Shown here in pieces: positions 14,970 to 23,662 of a DNA stretch of 64,000 bases (its first letter is position 1; each line of letters begins with the position of its first letter). Location of the stretch: assembly GCA_040220135.1 (NCBI GenBank), contig JAVJTT010000013.1, positions 372,001 through 436,000 on the forward strand, read 5' to 3'. A program made the translations under genes and the position numbers. Under the pieces are notes generated by a model. That model made no database searches. It saw nothing but the letters and a program-made list of their open reading frames with translations, and was not told the origin of the DNA. Source of the stretch: CAJXMH01 sp040220135 (lineage in GTDB: Bacteria; Bacteroidota; Bacteroidia; Flavobacteriales_E; Vicingaceae).

Positions 14970-17366
14970 TTGAAAAAACTTAATCTACTTACTTTATTAC
15001 TCAGTTTAATAGTTAGTGCTAATTTGCTAGCACAACAGGCTCAAGTCCAGATAATTCATAATTCTCCGGATACAGCAGTAAGTACTGTTGATGTTTGGGT
15101 TAATAATTCTAGAGTCTATGACGATTTAAATTTTAGAGAATCCACCACCTTTATTAGCGCTCCTTCAGGCAGTCCGATTGATGTAACCATTCAGCCATCA
15201 AACAGCACTGATACAACCAATGGCTTGTTTCGTCAAACGCTTACTTTATCAACCAACAGCATTTATGTAGTGGTAGCAAATGGAATAGTTAGCTCTGCTG
15301 CCTATAATTCGGCTCCACCTTTTGGTTTAGACATTTATGCTAATGCCCGACAAAGTTCTTCAGGAACCGGTATTACAGATGTGCTGGTGAACCACGGTGC
15401 CCCAGACGCACCTGCCGTTGATATTTTTGAGGATTCTGTCTTAGATGCCACTGTTATTAATAATTTAACTTATGGGAGTTTCGATGGCTATCTAAATTTG
15501 CCTACTTCATTTTATCGCATTCAAGTAAGAGACTCATCTAACAGTAAAGTGTTAGCAGCATATAATGCACCTCTTTCTACATTAAATGCCGGAGGTCTTG
15601 CGGTAACACTAGTGGCCTCAGGCTTTGTTGACCCTTCGGTTAACTCAAATGGCGCTGCATTTGGACTTTATGCTGCCACACCGGCAGGAGGACCAATGAT
15701 CGCCTTAACACCTGTACCGATTTCTTCCTCAAGAATGCAAGTGATACACAATGCTCCAGACACTGCAGCCCGTTTTGTTGATGTTTGGTTAAACGATGAA
15801 ATGCTGCTCGATAATTTTGAATTTAGAACGGCAAGTCCGTTTGTAAATGTGCAGTCTAATGTTGATGCAGTTGTGAGTATTGCCGATTCTTCAAGCACGG
15901 ATACTTCAGCGGCCCTTGCTCAATTTGATCTAAAGCTGATTAAAGATAGCACCTATATTGCCGTTGCAAGTGGTATTGTGAGTTCTAGTGGGTATAATCC
16001 TATTCGACCGTTTGACCTAGATGTATTTATCGGGGGAAGAGAAACGGCAAACCAAGCATCCAATACAGATGTTTTAGTTTATCATGGAGCAACAGACGCA
16101 TCAATCGTTGATGTTTATGAAAGTTCAGTTCCGGCAGGCACCCTCGTTAACAACCTATCTTACGGTAGTTTTAACGGTTATTTGCCACTGCAAACCAGCG
16201 ATTACGTCATACAGCTGAGGGACTCTGCTAATAGTAAAGTTATAGCAGCCTACAATGCGCCATTATCTTCCTTGAATTTAGGAGGCGAAGCCATTACCGT
16301 ATTGGCTTCAGGCTTTTTAGATTCTACGCAAAACTCTAATGGATCATCATTTGGTTTATTTGCAGCATCCGCAGTTGGAGGGCAGCTCGTTCCCTTGCCT
16401 CAAACCACGATTGAAACCGCAAGAATGCAGGTGATTCACAACTCTGCTGATGCAGCAGCCTCTACGGTAGACGTTTGGCTAAATGACGAACGATTATTAG
16501 ATGATTTAAATTTTAGAACGGCAAGTCCATTTGTAGATGTTCAAGCCGGTGTAGACGCAGTCATTAGCATTGCAGGTTCCAACAGTTCAGATACTAGTGG
16601 TTCAGTAGCTCAATTTCCCCTTAATCCACAAGCAGATAGCACCTACATTGCAGTTGCTAACGGAATTATAAATAATATTGGTTACTCCCCCAATCAACCT
16701 TTTGAGTTAGACATTTTAGAAGGAGCAAGAGAGAGTGCGGTGAACCCAGCCAATACTGATGTATTAGTCTATCACGGCTCTACTGATGCGCCTGCAGTTG
16801 ATGCCGTAGAAACTTCTGTTCCGGCAGGAACCTTAATTGATAATTTAGAGTATTCGAATTTTTCATCTTATCTCAATCTTGCTACAGCTGATTATGCGAT
16901 TGACTTATTTGATTCAACTCAAACCATTTTAATAGACTCTTACTCAGCTCCATTAAGTACGCTCAATTTAGGAGGTGAAGCCATTACCATAGTGGCTTCA
17001 GGATTTGCTGACCCAACTCAAAATTCAAATGGTCCCGCATTCGGACTTTATGTTGCCACAGCGGCAGGTGGAGCACTAACTGCCCTCCCTGTGGTGACCA
17101 GTTTAGATGAGAAAACCTTAAAATCAGATGAGATTAAGCTTCATCCAAACCCTGCCAATCAAAGAGTTAATCTGAGCTTTAATGAAACAGATATAGAGCT
17201 TGAAGGCATGGAAATATTAGATGTTAACTCAAAAGTGATTAAGAGTTTTCCATTAAGTCAGCCTAGTAGAACAACCATTGATGTAAGTGATATTCCAAAA
17301 GGAGTTTACTTCATAAGGTTAAATACGAAGCAACAATCAGTGCTTAAGCGTTTGATTGTCCAATAA
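14970..17366 (+). CDS. T9SS-exported protein with three tandem DUF4397 double-domain repeats
   Basis: Start is a TTG at 14970 preceded by AAGGAA; no ATG or GTG precedes it after the in-frame stop at 14949, and it opens straight into a signal peptide (LNLLTLLLSLIVSANLLAQQ). Three ~230-residue units follow, each beginning QVIHN(S/A)PDTA and containing VDVWxN, ASPF, a DVLVYHGATDA second half, and ending ASGFxDPTQNSNGxxFGLF. Each unit therefore holds two DUF4397 halves. The last ~80 residues (IKLHPNPANQRVNLSF ... VYFIRLNTKQQSVLKRLIVQ) are a T9SS sorting domain. Likely a cell-surface or secreted adhesive protein. High Ser/Thr/Asn and very low Cys fit a surface location. Confidence 0.9.
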   Translation: MKKLNLLTLLLSLIVSANLLAQQAQVQIIHNSPDTAVSTVDVWVNNSRVYDDLNFRESTTFISAPSGSPIDVTIQPSNSTDTTNGLFRQTLTLSTNSIYVVVANGIVSSAAYNSAPPFGLDIYANARQSSSGTGITDVLVNHGAPDAPAVDIFEDSVLDATVINNLTYGSFDGYLNLPTSFYRIQVRDSSNSKVLAAYNAPLSTLNAGGLAVTLVASGFVDPSVNSNGAAFGLYAATPAGGPMIALTPVPISSSRMQVIHNAPDTAARFVDVWLNDEMLLDNFEFRTASPFVNVQSNVDAVVSIADSSSTDTSAALAQFDLKLIKDSTYIAVASGIVSSSGYNPIRPFDLDVFIGGRETANQASNTDVLVYHGATDASIVDVYESSVPAGTLVNNLSYGSFNGYLPLQTSDYVIQLRDSANSKVIAAYNAPLSSLNLGGEAITVLASGFLDSTQNSNGSSFGLFAASAVGGQLVPLPQTTIETARMQVIHNSADAAASTVDVWLNDERLLDDLNFRTASPFVDVQAGVDAVISIAGSNSSDTSGSVAQFPLNPQADSTYIAVANGIINNIGYSPNQPFELDILEGARESAVNPANTDVLVYHGSTDAPAVDAVETSVPAGTLIDNLEYSNFSSYLNLATADYAIDLFDSTQTILIDSYSAPLSTLNLGGEAITIVASGFADPTQNSNGPAFGLYVATAAGGALTALPVVTSLDEKTLKSDEIKLHPNPANQRVNLSFNETDIELEGMEILDVNSKVIKSFPLSQPSRTTIDVSDIPKGVYFIRLNTKQQSVLKRLIVQ
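15042..17090 (+). repeat. Three in-frame coding repeats of ~690 bases
   Basis: Units begin near 15042, 15738 and 16428, 696 and 690 bases apart, with shared nucleotide blocks (e.g. the QVIHN start and the GGAGG(C/T)GAAGCCATTACC segment). Units 2 and 3 look closer to each other than to unit 1, which suggests a later duplication. Confidence 0.75.
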
Positions 17367-17392
17367 TTAGTTTGGAAGTAATTTCAATAAAG

Positions 17393-17422
17393 AAGGGGGA
17401 GTGAGAGCTCCTCCTTTTTTTT
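17393..17422 (+). terminator. Terminator after the DUF4397 gene
   Basis: The stem AAGGGGGAG / CTCCTCCTT (one G-T pair) has a 6-base loop and is followed by an eight-base T run. Confidence 0.85.
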
Positions 17423-17443
17423 ATGAAGCATAATTAGAATCCG

Positions 17444-17451
17444 TAAATTTG
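17444..17451 (+). promoter_or_regulatory. -7 box (TAAATTTG) for ffh-folD
   Basis: It matches TAnnTTTG, 25 bases before the ffh start and right after the previous terminator. Confidence 0.55.
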
Positions 17452-17476
17452 CCATCCAAAATCGCAGATTGTTATG

Positions 17477-18826
17477 ATGTTAGAGAACTTATCCGATAAG
17501 TTAGATCGGGCACTGAAAGTGCTGAAAGGTCAGGGCCAAATTTCTGAAGTCAATGTAGCGGAAACCTCGAAAGAGATTAGAAGGGCTTTACTTGATGCCG
17601 ATGTGAACTTTAAGATAGCCAAGGAGTTTGCAAACAGAGTAAAGGAAAAGGCCATTGGTCAAGATGTTTTAAACTCTGTTTCTCCAGGACAACTTTTTAC
17701 AAAAATTACCCATGATGAGTTAACTCAGCTGATGGGAGGAGAGCAAGAAGAAATTGACCTTTCCGGGAATCCAGCTGTGATTTTGATTGCCGGGCTGCAA
17801 GGTTCGGGTAAAACCACTTTCTCAGGAAAATTAGCCAACTTACTAAAAGCTAAAAAGGGGAAGAATCCACTTTTGGTAGCCGGTGATGTTTACCGTCCCG
17901 CTGCGATTGATCAGTTACATGTAGTAGGAGAATCTGTTGGGGTTGAAGTATATTCCGATAAAGAAAACAAGAATCCGGTAGAGATTGCCCAAACGGCAAT
18001 TAAACAAGCTAAAGCCAAGGGCAATGATGTTGTAATTGTCGATACAGCCGGTCGTTTGGCGGTTGACCAAAAAATGATGGAGGAGATCTCTGCTGTTAAA
18101 GCAGGGATTAAACCCACTGAAATTTTGTTCGTGGTAGACTCAATGACAGGTCAGGATGCCGTGAATACTGCCAAAGCTTTTAATGAGCAAATTGACTATG
18201 ATGGGGTAGTGCTGACTAAGTTAGATGGTGATACCCGTGGTGGTGCAGCCCTTTCTATACGAACAGTGGTGAATAAGCCCATTAAGTTTATTGGTACCGG
18301 AGAGAAGATGGAAGCCTTGGATATTTTCTATCCCAAGCGGATGGCAGATCGAATTCTCGGCATGGGAGATGTTGTTTCTTTAGTAGAAAGAGCTCAAGAA
18401 CAATATGATGAAGAGAAAGCACGAAGACTTCAAAAGCGGATTGCTAAAAACCAGTTTGACTTTAATGATTTCCTAGACCAAATTGGTCAGATAAAAAAGA
18501 TGGGAAATGTAAAGGATTTGATGGGAATGATACCCGGAGTGGGAAAAGCCATGAAGGATGTAGACATTGACGATGATGCCTTCAAGCACATTGAAGCAAT
18601 GATTCAATCCATGACGCCAGAAGAAAGAGAAGATCCCAAACTTTTAAATGGTTCTAGAAGAAAGCGGATTGCACGAGGAAGTGGTACTTCTGTGCAAGAA
18701 CTGAATAAATTGCTGAAGCAGTTTGAGCAGACAAGTAAAATGATGAAAATGATGGGCAATAAAAAGAACATGGCTAAAATGATGCAAAATATGCCCAAAA
18801 TGCCTGGAGGAGGCTTAGGTAAATAA
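17477..18826 (+). CDS. ffh: Signal recognition particle protein Ffh (SRP54)
   Basis: Two ATGs stand in tandem (17474 and 17477); I use the second because family members begin M-[FL]-x-NLSDKLD. The 449-residue GTPase binds 4.5S RNA and delivers membrane proteins to the Sec translocon. The N-domain contains the ALLDADVNFK block. The G-domain has P-loop GLQGSGKTT, the DTAGR motif and TKLDGDTRGGAAL. The C-terminal methionine-rich M-domain (KMMKMMGNKKNMAKMMQNMPKM) holds signal sequences and the RNA. The partner RNA gene is in this window at 36.9 kb. folD begins two bases after the stop, so the two are co-transcribed. Confidence 0.97.
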   Translation: MLENLSDKLDRALKVLKGQGQISEVNVAETSKEIRRALLDADVNFKIAKEFANRVKEKAIGQDVLNSVSPGQLFTKITHDELTQLMGGEQEEIDLSGNPAVILIAGLQGSGKTTFSGKLANLLKAKKGKNPLLVAGDVYRPAAIDQLHVVGESVGVEVYSDKENKNPVEIAQTAIKQAKAKGNDVVIVDTAGRLAVDQKMMEEISAVKAGIKPTEILFVVDSMTGQDAVNTAKAFNEQIDYDGVVLTKLDGDTRGGAALSIRTVVNKPIKFIGTGEKMEALDIFYPKRMADRILGMGDVVSLVERAQEQYDEEKARRLQKRIAKNQFDFNDFLDQIGQIKKMGNVKDLMGMIPGVGKAMKDVDIDDDAFKHIEAMIQSMTPEEREDPKLLNGSRRKRIARGSGTSVQELNKLLKQFEQTSKMMKMMGNKKNMAKMMQNMPKMPGGGLGK

Positions 18827-18828
18827 AG

Positions 18829-19701
18829 ATGCAAATACTAGACGGAAAAAAAAGTTCGGCAGCCATAAAGGAAGAGATAGCCGAAGAAATTGAAGCTCTG
18901 AAGAAAAAAGGGGCTAAAATCCCTCATTTAGCGGCCATATTAGTAGGAAGCAATGGTGCTAGTATTACCTATGTGAATGCTAAAGTTAAGGCCTGTGAAA
19001 AAGTTGGGATGGAGTCGACTTTAATTCGCATGAGCGATACCGTTAGTGAAACAGAACTACTTGAAAAGGTAGAAGAATTAAACCAAGAGAAAAGTATTGA
19101 TGGGTTTATTGTACAGTTGCCGTTACCAAAACACATCAACGAAAAAAAGGTAACCGAGGCTATTGATCCTAAAAAAGACGTTGACGGCTTTCACCCATGG
19201 AATGTGGGTAAAATGATGTTGAACCTGCCTACCTTTTTGCCTGCAACCCCTTTTGGCATTATGCAGCTAATTGAGCGCTACAACATAGAAACCACCGGCA
19301 AGCATTGCGTTGTGGTGGGTAGAAGTTCGATTGTCGGCACCCCCATTGCCAATTTAATGTCTCGAAATGCCTATCCTGGAAATTGCACTGTTACCTTAAC
19401 TCACAGCCGTACTGTAAATCTTAACGAAATTTGTCGCACCGCAGATATCTTGGTTGTGGCTTTGGGTAAGCCTGAGTTTATTACCGCTGATATGGTAAAA
19501 GAAGGTGTGGTTATTTTTGATGTTGGAATTACCCGTAAACCGGATAAGAGTAAAAAATCTGGATACAAACTGTTTGGTGATGTGAAATTCGATGAGGTTT
19601 CGGAAAAGGCCGCTTTTATCACACCAGTGCCTGGCGGCGTTGGTCCTATGACCATTGTTTCTTTGCTCAAGAATACAATTTTAGCCGCAAAAGGAAAGTA
19701 A
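18829..19701 (+). CDS. folD: Methylenetetrahydrofolate dehydrogenase / cyclohydrolase
   Basis: The 290-residue cytosolic enzyme interconverts 5,10-methylene- and 10-formyl-tetrahydrofolate, supplying one-carbon units for purines and formyl-Met. Signatures are the YVNAKVKACEKVG helix with the catalytic Lys, DGFIVQLPLPKHI, and the dinucleotide-binding VVGRSSIVGTPIANL. The C-terminus has the conserved TPVPGGVGPMTI. Length is standard. It is read with ffh after a gap of two bases, and a hairpin terminator follows directly. Confidence 0.97.
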   Translation: MQILDGKKSSAAIKEEIAEEIEALKKKGAKIPHLAAILVGSNGASITYVNAKVKACEKVGMESTLIRMSDTVSETELLEKVEELNQEKSIDGFIVQLPLPKHINEKKVTEAIDPKKDVDGFHPWNVGKMMLNLPTFLPATPFGIMQLIERYNIETTGKHCVVVGRSSIVGTPIANLMSRNAYPGNCTVTLTHSRTVNLNEICRTADILVVALGKPEFITADMVKEGVVIFDVGITRKPDKSKKSGYKLFGDVKFDEVSEKAAFITPVPGGVGPMTIVSLLKNTILAAKGK

Positions 19702-19707
19702 AAGAAA

Positions 19708-19731
19708 TGCCACTACGCTTTGGTAGTGGCA
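19708..19731. terminator. Bidirectional terminator between folD and the RRM gene
   Basis: A perfect 9-bp stem TGCCACTAC / GTAGTGGCA with a 6-base loop lies between two converging stops; T-rich tracts follow on both strands. Confidence 0.8.
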
Positions 19732-19738
19732 AATGATT

Positions 19739-19984
19739 TTATGATTCGTTTGAGTTTGCTGAACTTACTCTCAAGTTTCGACCCATATGCTCGAAGCCAT
19801 CTAAGGCTTCTATCGCTTTTGATCCGGCATCGGTTTCCATTTCTACAAAACCAAAACCTTTTGAGCGACCGGTAAACTTATCGGTAATAATCTTAACTGA
19901 AATAACGTCGCCAAACTCGGCGAATAGATTGCCTAAATCATCTTCTGATGACTTATAAGAGATGTTTCCAACATAGATATTCAT
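19739..19984 (-). CDS. Small RRM-type RNA-binding protein
   Basis: The 81-residue protein is a single RNA-recognition motif. RNP2 (IYVGNI) is at residues 3-8 and RNP1 (KGFGFVEM) at 42-49, both intact with the aromatic residues that stack on RNA. Such stand-alone RRMs occur in cyanobacteria and Bacteroidota, the latter lacking Hfq in many lineages, and may act as RNA chaperones or cold-shock proteins. The gene is monocistronic. Its role in this organism is inference from the fold. Confidence 0.9.
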   Translation of the reverse strand: MNIYVGNISYKSSEDDLGNLFAEFGDVISVKIITDKFTGRSKGFGFVEMETDAGSKAIEALDGFEHMGRNLRVSSANSNES

Positions 19985-20072
19985 AGTGCAAATAATAATT
20001 AGTAAGAAACAAAGTAAGGGATTAATTCGCTAAAAGTTTGATATTCAACAAAAAAATAAAGTTGGCTTAACC

Positions 20073-20666
20073 TTAGGGTGTGTCGGAATCTTGCGCCTTC
20101 TTGTAGCTTTTTTGGAACTCAGGCCATTCTTGACTTTTGTAGGCGTCTTCCCCAAAATAGTGTAGAATCGGCAAAATGTTTTCAGCTGATTGAAAACCGG
20201 GGATAGGTTGCAACATATTACCGGCTTCGTCTAAATAAACAATAGTGGGATACGACATTTTACCTTGCATCAATGAAATTGCCAATTGATGAGGATGTCG
20301 ACGACCATCGGGCTTTTCATTCACGAACATTCGATCATCTAAACGCACGGTATCTTTTCTTTCGGCATTTAGCTTAACTGCATGATAGTGCTTTGAAACA
20401 TAGGCCACTACTTCCGGCTGCGTAAAGGTGGTGCGATCCATTTTTTTGCACCAACCACACCAAGAAGTGTATACATCAATCAAAAACTTTTTAGGTTCTT
20501 GCTTATTTAGCTCTACAGCCTCCTCAAAGCCCATCCAATTAATTTTTTCCACTTCTTTACTTTCTTGCTTGGTAGCTTTTGGTGCTTTGTTTAGCTCTTT
20601 TGCTTCTTGAGCAAAACTAAAGGTGTATATAGAATAAGTTAGTAGAAATACAATTACTTTATACAT
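20073..20666 (-). CDS. Periplasmic thioredoxin-fold protein (CGWC)
   Basis: The 197-residue protein has an N-terminal signal sequence (cleavage near FAQ20) and a thioredoxin-like domain with the redox pair Cys70-Gly-Trp-Cys73 in DVYTSWCGWCKKM. The cis-Pro loop is MSYPTIVYLDEAG, and the tail is a charged extension. It resembles the DUF255/SoxW-like thioredoxins that reduce or isomerise disulphides in the periplasm. It overlaps the end of the upstream MaoC-like gene by eight bases, so translation is coupled, though the two functions have no obvious link. Confidence 0.85.
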   Translation of the reverse strand: MYKVIVFLLTYSIYTFSFAQEAKELNKAPKATKQESKEVEKINWMGFEEAVELNKQEPKKFLIDVYTSWCGWCKKMDRTTFTQPEVVAYVSKHYHAVKLNAERKDTVRLDDRMFVNEKPDGRRHPHQLAISLMQGKMSYPTIVYLDEAGNMLQPIPGFQSAENILPILHYFGEDAYKSQEWPEFQKSYKKAQDSDTP

Positions 20667-21105
20667 GGGGGGCAGAATTTAGGTGCATCACTTCAAGATA
20701 CAAATACTGTACCTTTTCTTTTGTTTTTTTTTCTTTAAGAAATTCAAAGTGCCATTTATTGACGCAAAATTTTGGGTCTTTAGTTGCGCGGCTTTCAATT
20801 AGGGTGCATTGAGCTTTAATGGATTCGTTTTCATAAACCGGAGCTAAAAATTTCCACTCTGACATACCTAAGCCCGCCTCAACACTCTGACCAAACAAGG
20901 GCAACCATGCTTTTACATAAAAGTAAAAGAAAGCTTGACTGCCACTGCATACTAAACCTTTAAACCGACTTTCTTTCGCCTCTTGTTTACTGAGGTGAAA
21001 GGGCAGAGGGTCGTGAGTTCTAGCAAATTCAATGATCTCCTTCTCGCTAAACTGCTTACTGCCTAAAGGATAGGTTTTGCCAATCGGCCAATTTGATTGT
21101 GCCAT
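20659..21105 (-). CDS. MaoC-like hotdog-fold protein
   Basis: The 148-residue protein has the hydratase 2 signature EFARTHDPLPFHLSKQEA, where the Asp/His pair matches the catalytic D-x5-H of MaoC-type enoyl hydratases, followed by SRFKGLVCSGSQAF. The rest (FLAPVYENESIKAQCTLIESR) matches the second half of a hotdog. Substrates are probably acyl-CoA thioesters, but the specific one cannot be told. It is the first gene of a two-gene overlap with the thioredoxin-like gene. Confidence 0.8.
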   Translation of the reverse strand: MAQSNWPIGKTYPLGSKQFSEKEIIEFARTHDPLPFHLSKQEAKESRFKGLVCSGSQAFFYFYVKAWLPLFGQSVEAGLGMSEWKFLAPVYENESIKAQCTLIESRATKDPKFCVNKWHFEFLKEKKTKEKVQYLYLEVMHLNSAPHV

Positions 21106-21158
21106 TTTACAAAATTGCTGATTTAATTTCGTCTTAAAGCTGAAAGTTTGTTAAGTAG

Positions 21159-21794
21159 TTAGTCGATTAGTTGCAATACTTTATCTGCATTCACTGACTT
21201 TAACCAACCGGTTACGCTGTAGCGTAATTTGCTTGTGGCAAGAACCTCATGAGCTAATTCATGACTTCTAAAGCACAGAACCCTCCCCCAAGTAGGGGCA
21301 ACTTTTACTGCGCCTTTATTATGGGGGTAAACCACAACTTCACCACCGTGGCTAGCTTCCCAGTTTTGGTTGAGATAAACAATAAAAGAGATCTGCCGAG
21401 AAGAGTCATGCTGAAAACGATCGATGTGTTTTTTGTAAAATGTGCCTTCAGGATAACAAGTATAGTGAAACTCAAAATCGTTTAGTGAAAGAAAGCAGCT
21501 GCGATTTAAATAACTCATGAAAGATTGAATTTGTCGATTAAATTCAATTTCAAAATCGAGTCTACTCTCTTTTGGTAGCCACTTTATCTCGTCACCGCGT
21601 ATTTGACGGTTTATTTCGTGTTCAACCGCTTGACCGATGCCTGCTTTTTTCATCTGTTCTTTTTCTTGAAGGCGTTTTAAATGATTTAATAAGCCTACTA
21701 AGGTATTATTTGGGAAGAAATGATCAGAAATGGCAAACTCTTGTTCTACGATTTGTTCGATCAGTTGCTCAAAGCGCTCTTCAATATCACTCAA
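21159..21794 (-). CDS. 2-oxoglutarate/Fe(II) oxygenase, prolyl-4-hydroxylase type
   Basis: The 211-residue protein has the double-stranded beta-helix of the P4H family. The iron ligands are His123-x-Asp125 (KKHIDRF) and His182 (ELAHEVL), and Arg191 (LRYSVTGW) would bind 2-oxoglutarate. The N-terminal ~70 residues form a helical extension (ERFEQLIEQIVEQEF). Bacterial members hydroxylate proline on proteins such as EF-Tu, or small molecules; the target here is unknown. The gene has its own promoter region, divergent from the sterol-desaturase-type gene. Confidence 0.88.
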   Translation of the reverse strand: MSDIEERFEQLIEQIVEQEFAISDHFFPNNTLVGLLNHLKRLQEKEQMKKAGIGQAVEHEINRQIRGDEIKWLPKESRLDFEIEFNRQIQSFMSYLNRSCFLSLNDFEFHYTCYPEGTFYKKHIDRFQHDSSRQISFIVYLNQNWEASHGGEVVVYPHNKGAVKVAPTWGRVLCFRSHELAHEVLATSKLRYSVTGWLKSVNADKVLQLID

Positions 21795-21903
21795 TGTTTT
21801 TGACTAAAAAAAGTAAAATTAAACTTTAAGTTCCTTACTTGGTTTAGGAGGTGTAAGACGACCAATTTTAGCAGCATTCTTTAGCCTTTTAAGATATAAA
21901 CTT

Positions 21904-21911
21904 TACTTTTG
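21904..21911 (+). promoter_or_regulatory. -7 box (TACTTTTG) for the fatty-acid-hydroxylase-like gene
   Basis: It matches TAnnTTTG, 20 bases before the ATG at 21932. Confidence 0.55.
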
Positions 21912-21931
21912 CAAACGAATAAAACAACTTG

Positions 21932-22897
21932 ATGAGCAAAGAAAACTTAACCCTCGCTGATATTACCCAGTTAGATTTTACCACTGTGATATGGATTGCA
22001 GCTCCTTTTATGTTTGCATTTGTATTACTGGAGTTTTTAATTGGTAGAAAAAAGTACAAGAATTTATACAACGGCAAAGACTTTTTGGCTTCGCTTTCTA
22101 TTGGATTGGTCAATGTGGTCTTAAATGGTTTTATGAAGCTAGGAATGTTTACTGTTTTCCTCTTCTTTTACAACCTGTCACCTTTGCGTATTCCACACAC
22201 TTGGTGGTCTTATGTTTTATGTTTGGTGGTTTTGGATTTTTGCCGCTACTGGGCTCATCGCATCGCTCATGAGCAGCGGTTTTGGTGGTCTACCCACGTA
22301 GTTCATCATTCTTCTGAGCATTATAACCTTTCTGTTTCTTTCCGTTTATCTTGGACTCAAAACTTAAAGTTGGTTTTCTTCTTGCCGGTTATCTTAATGG
22401 GTTTTCACCCTTTGGTATTCTTTATTGTTCATCAAGTTGAGGTCTTGTATCAGTTTTGGATTCATACCGAGTTAATTCGGAAACTACCAAAGCCGATCGA
22501 GTTTGTTTTTACAACCCCATCGCACCATAGAGTGCACCATTCAGTAAATGAGAGGTACATTGATAAAAATTACGGTTCAACTTTTATTATTTGGGATAGA
22601 ATGTTTGGCACTTTTCAAGAGGAAGATGAAAAGGCTATTTACGGTATTACCAAACCGGTTAACTCTTACAATCCTGTATTTTTGGTTTTCCACGAATGGA
22701 TTGAAGTGGGAAAAGACATAAGCAAGGCACGGTCTTTAAAAGAGGTTTGGAACATCTTATTTGGCAGCCCGGTAGAAAAGCACAAAGAAGATATTGCAGA
22801 AGAGCAAGCCGCGCATCAAAATGAGGAACCTTCTGCTAAAGAAAAGTCAATTCCACTCAATCACTCAGTGAAAACGAAAACTAAAAAAGCCGTTTAG
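21932..22897 (+). CDS. Sterol desaturase / fatty acid hydroxylase family membrane protein
   Basis: ATG 21932 is preferred over an in-frame TTG one codon earlier. The 321-residue membrane protein has all three histidine boxes of the di-iron hydroxylase family: HRIAH (109-113), HVVHH (122-126) and HHRVHH (198-203). Membrane segments are near 18-36, 52-82, 92-106 and 145-170. The charged C-terminus (KHKEDIAEEQAAHQ) is not conserved. Members act on lipids such as alkylglycerols, sterols, carotenoids or ceramides using O2; the substrate here is unknown. Monocistronic. Confidence 0.9.
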   Translation: MSKENLTLADITQLDFTTVIWIAAPFMFAFVLLEFLIGRKKYKNLYNGKDFLASLSIGLVNVVLNGFMKLGMFTVFLFFYNLSPLRIPHTWWSYVLCLVVLDFCRYWAHRIAHEQRFWWSTHVVHHSSEHYNLSVSFRLSWTQNLKLVFFLPVILMGFHPLVFFIVHQVEVLYQFWIHTELIRKLPKPIEFVFTTPSHHRVHHSVNERYIDKNYGSTFIIWDRMFGTFQEEDEKAIYGITKPVNSYNPVFLVFHEWIEVGKDISKARSLKEVWNILFGSPVEKHKEDIAEEQAAHQNEEPSAKEKSIPLNHSVKTKTKKAV

Positions 22898-22947
22898 TTT
22901 TTCTCCTTTCTGTAACATTAGATACTAAAGCACTTCTTTCATGACTT

Positions 22948-22955
22948 TATTTTTG
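22948..22955 (+). promoter_or_regulatory. -7 box (TATTTTTG) for the rhodanese gene
   Basis: It matches TAnnTTTG, 16 bases before the ATG at 22972. Confidence 0.5.
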
Positions 22956-22971
22956 CTTAAAAATTAAAGAC

Positions 22972-23292
22972 ATGGTAGATATGATTAAAAGTGCTTTGGG
23001 TTTTGGTCCTGAAGTCGATTTTTTAGCCTTAAAAGAAGCCGGAGCCATAGTAATTGATGTTCGTTCAAAAGCAGAATTTCAATCAGGGCATGGAAAGAAA
23101 GCCATTAATATTCCATTGGACCAAATTGATAATAAAGCAAAGGAGCTAAAGAAAAAGAACAAACCCATTATTACTTGTTGTGTTTCAGGTGCTCGAAGTG
23201 GAGCTGCTAAACGCAAGTTACAAGCAGCAGGAGTTGAAGCTGTTTATAATGGAGGTAATTGGTCTTCTTTGGAAAGCAAGCTTAGCAAGTAG
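22972..23292 (+). CDS. Single-domain rhodanese-like sulfurtransferase
   Basis: The 106-residue protein is one rhodanese domain: IVIDVRSKAEFQSGH near the start and the active loop Cys70-VSGAR, matching CxxGxR, with GGNWSSL close to the end. It would carry persulphide sulphur in the cytosol; no signal peptide is present. An ATG three codons in (MIKSALG) is an alternative start. It converges on a small minus-strand gene with a 16-base gap. Physiological acceptor unknown. Confidence 0.92.
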   Translation: MVDMIKSALGFGPEVDFLALKEAGAIVIDVRSKAEFQSGHGKKAINIPLDQIDNKAKELKKKNKPIITCCVSGARSGAAKRKLQAAGVEAVYNGGNWSSLESKLSK

Positions 23293-23308
23293 GAGTGTTT
23301 TCTTTAGT

Positions 23309-23632
23309 TTAGACCTGCTCAAACTCTGTATTTTCCGTTTTCTCTATTTCAGTTTTCCGGTAAGAGCCAGCAAAGAAGGTTTGGCCTAGTATCCCCCAAT
23401 ACCGAACACCAATGGTACCAAACTCATATTGGTAAGTACTAAATAGCAAAAATGATTGGTGCTTGCTATGGCCCATTTTATTAAGGTCTAATAGCGAAAA
23501 CTTTGCGCCGGCGTGACTTTGACCGAAATCTTTCGCTAATCGCTCTTGATAACTGTTTTGAGAAGGGTTGCTTATAAACAAGATGGCGAAGGCAAAAAGA
23601 GGAATGAGGGGAATGAGAACTTTCGATTTCAT
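23309..23632 (-). CDS. Small membrane-anchored protein, possibly DUF4359-like
   Basis: The 107-residue protein has an N-terminal hydrophobic helix (VLIPLIPLFAFAILFI) followed by SNPSQNSYQERLAKDFG. The C-terminal half reads FLLFSTYQYEFGTIGVRYWGILGQTFF. This pattern (NPS..Y near the membrane, LFSxY, YxGILGQ) is reminiscent of DUF4359, but I cannot confirm it. The domain would face the periplasm. The SpoIIE-type phosphatase gene ends upstream on the same strand 30 bases away, so co-transcription is possible. Confidence 0.6.
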   Translation of the reverse strand: MKSKVLIPLIPLFAFAILFISNPSQNSYQERLAKDFGQSHAGAKFSLLDLNKMGHSKHQSFLLFSTYQYEFGTIGVRYWGILGQTFFAGSYRKTEIEKTENTEFEQV

Positions 23633-23662
23633 GAAAATTAAACAGCTTGGCTTGTAAAGAGT

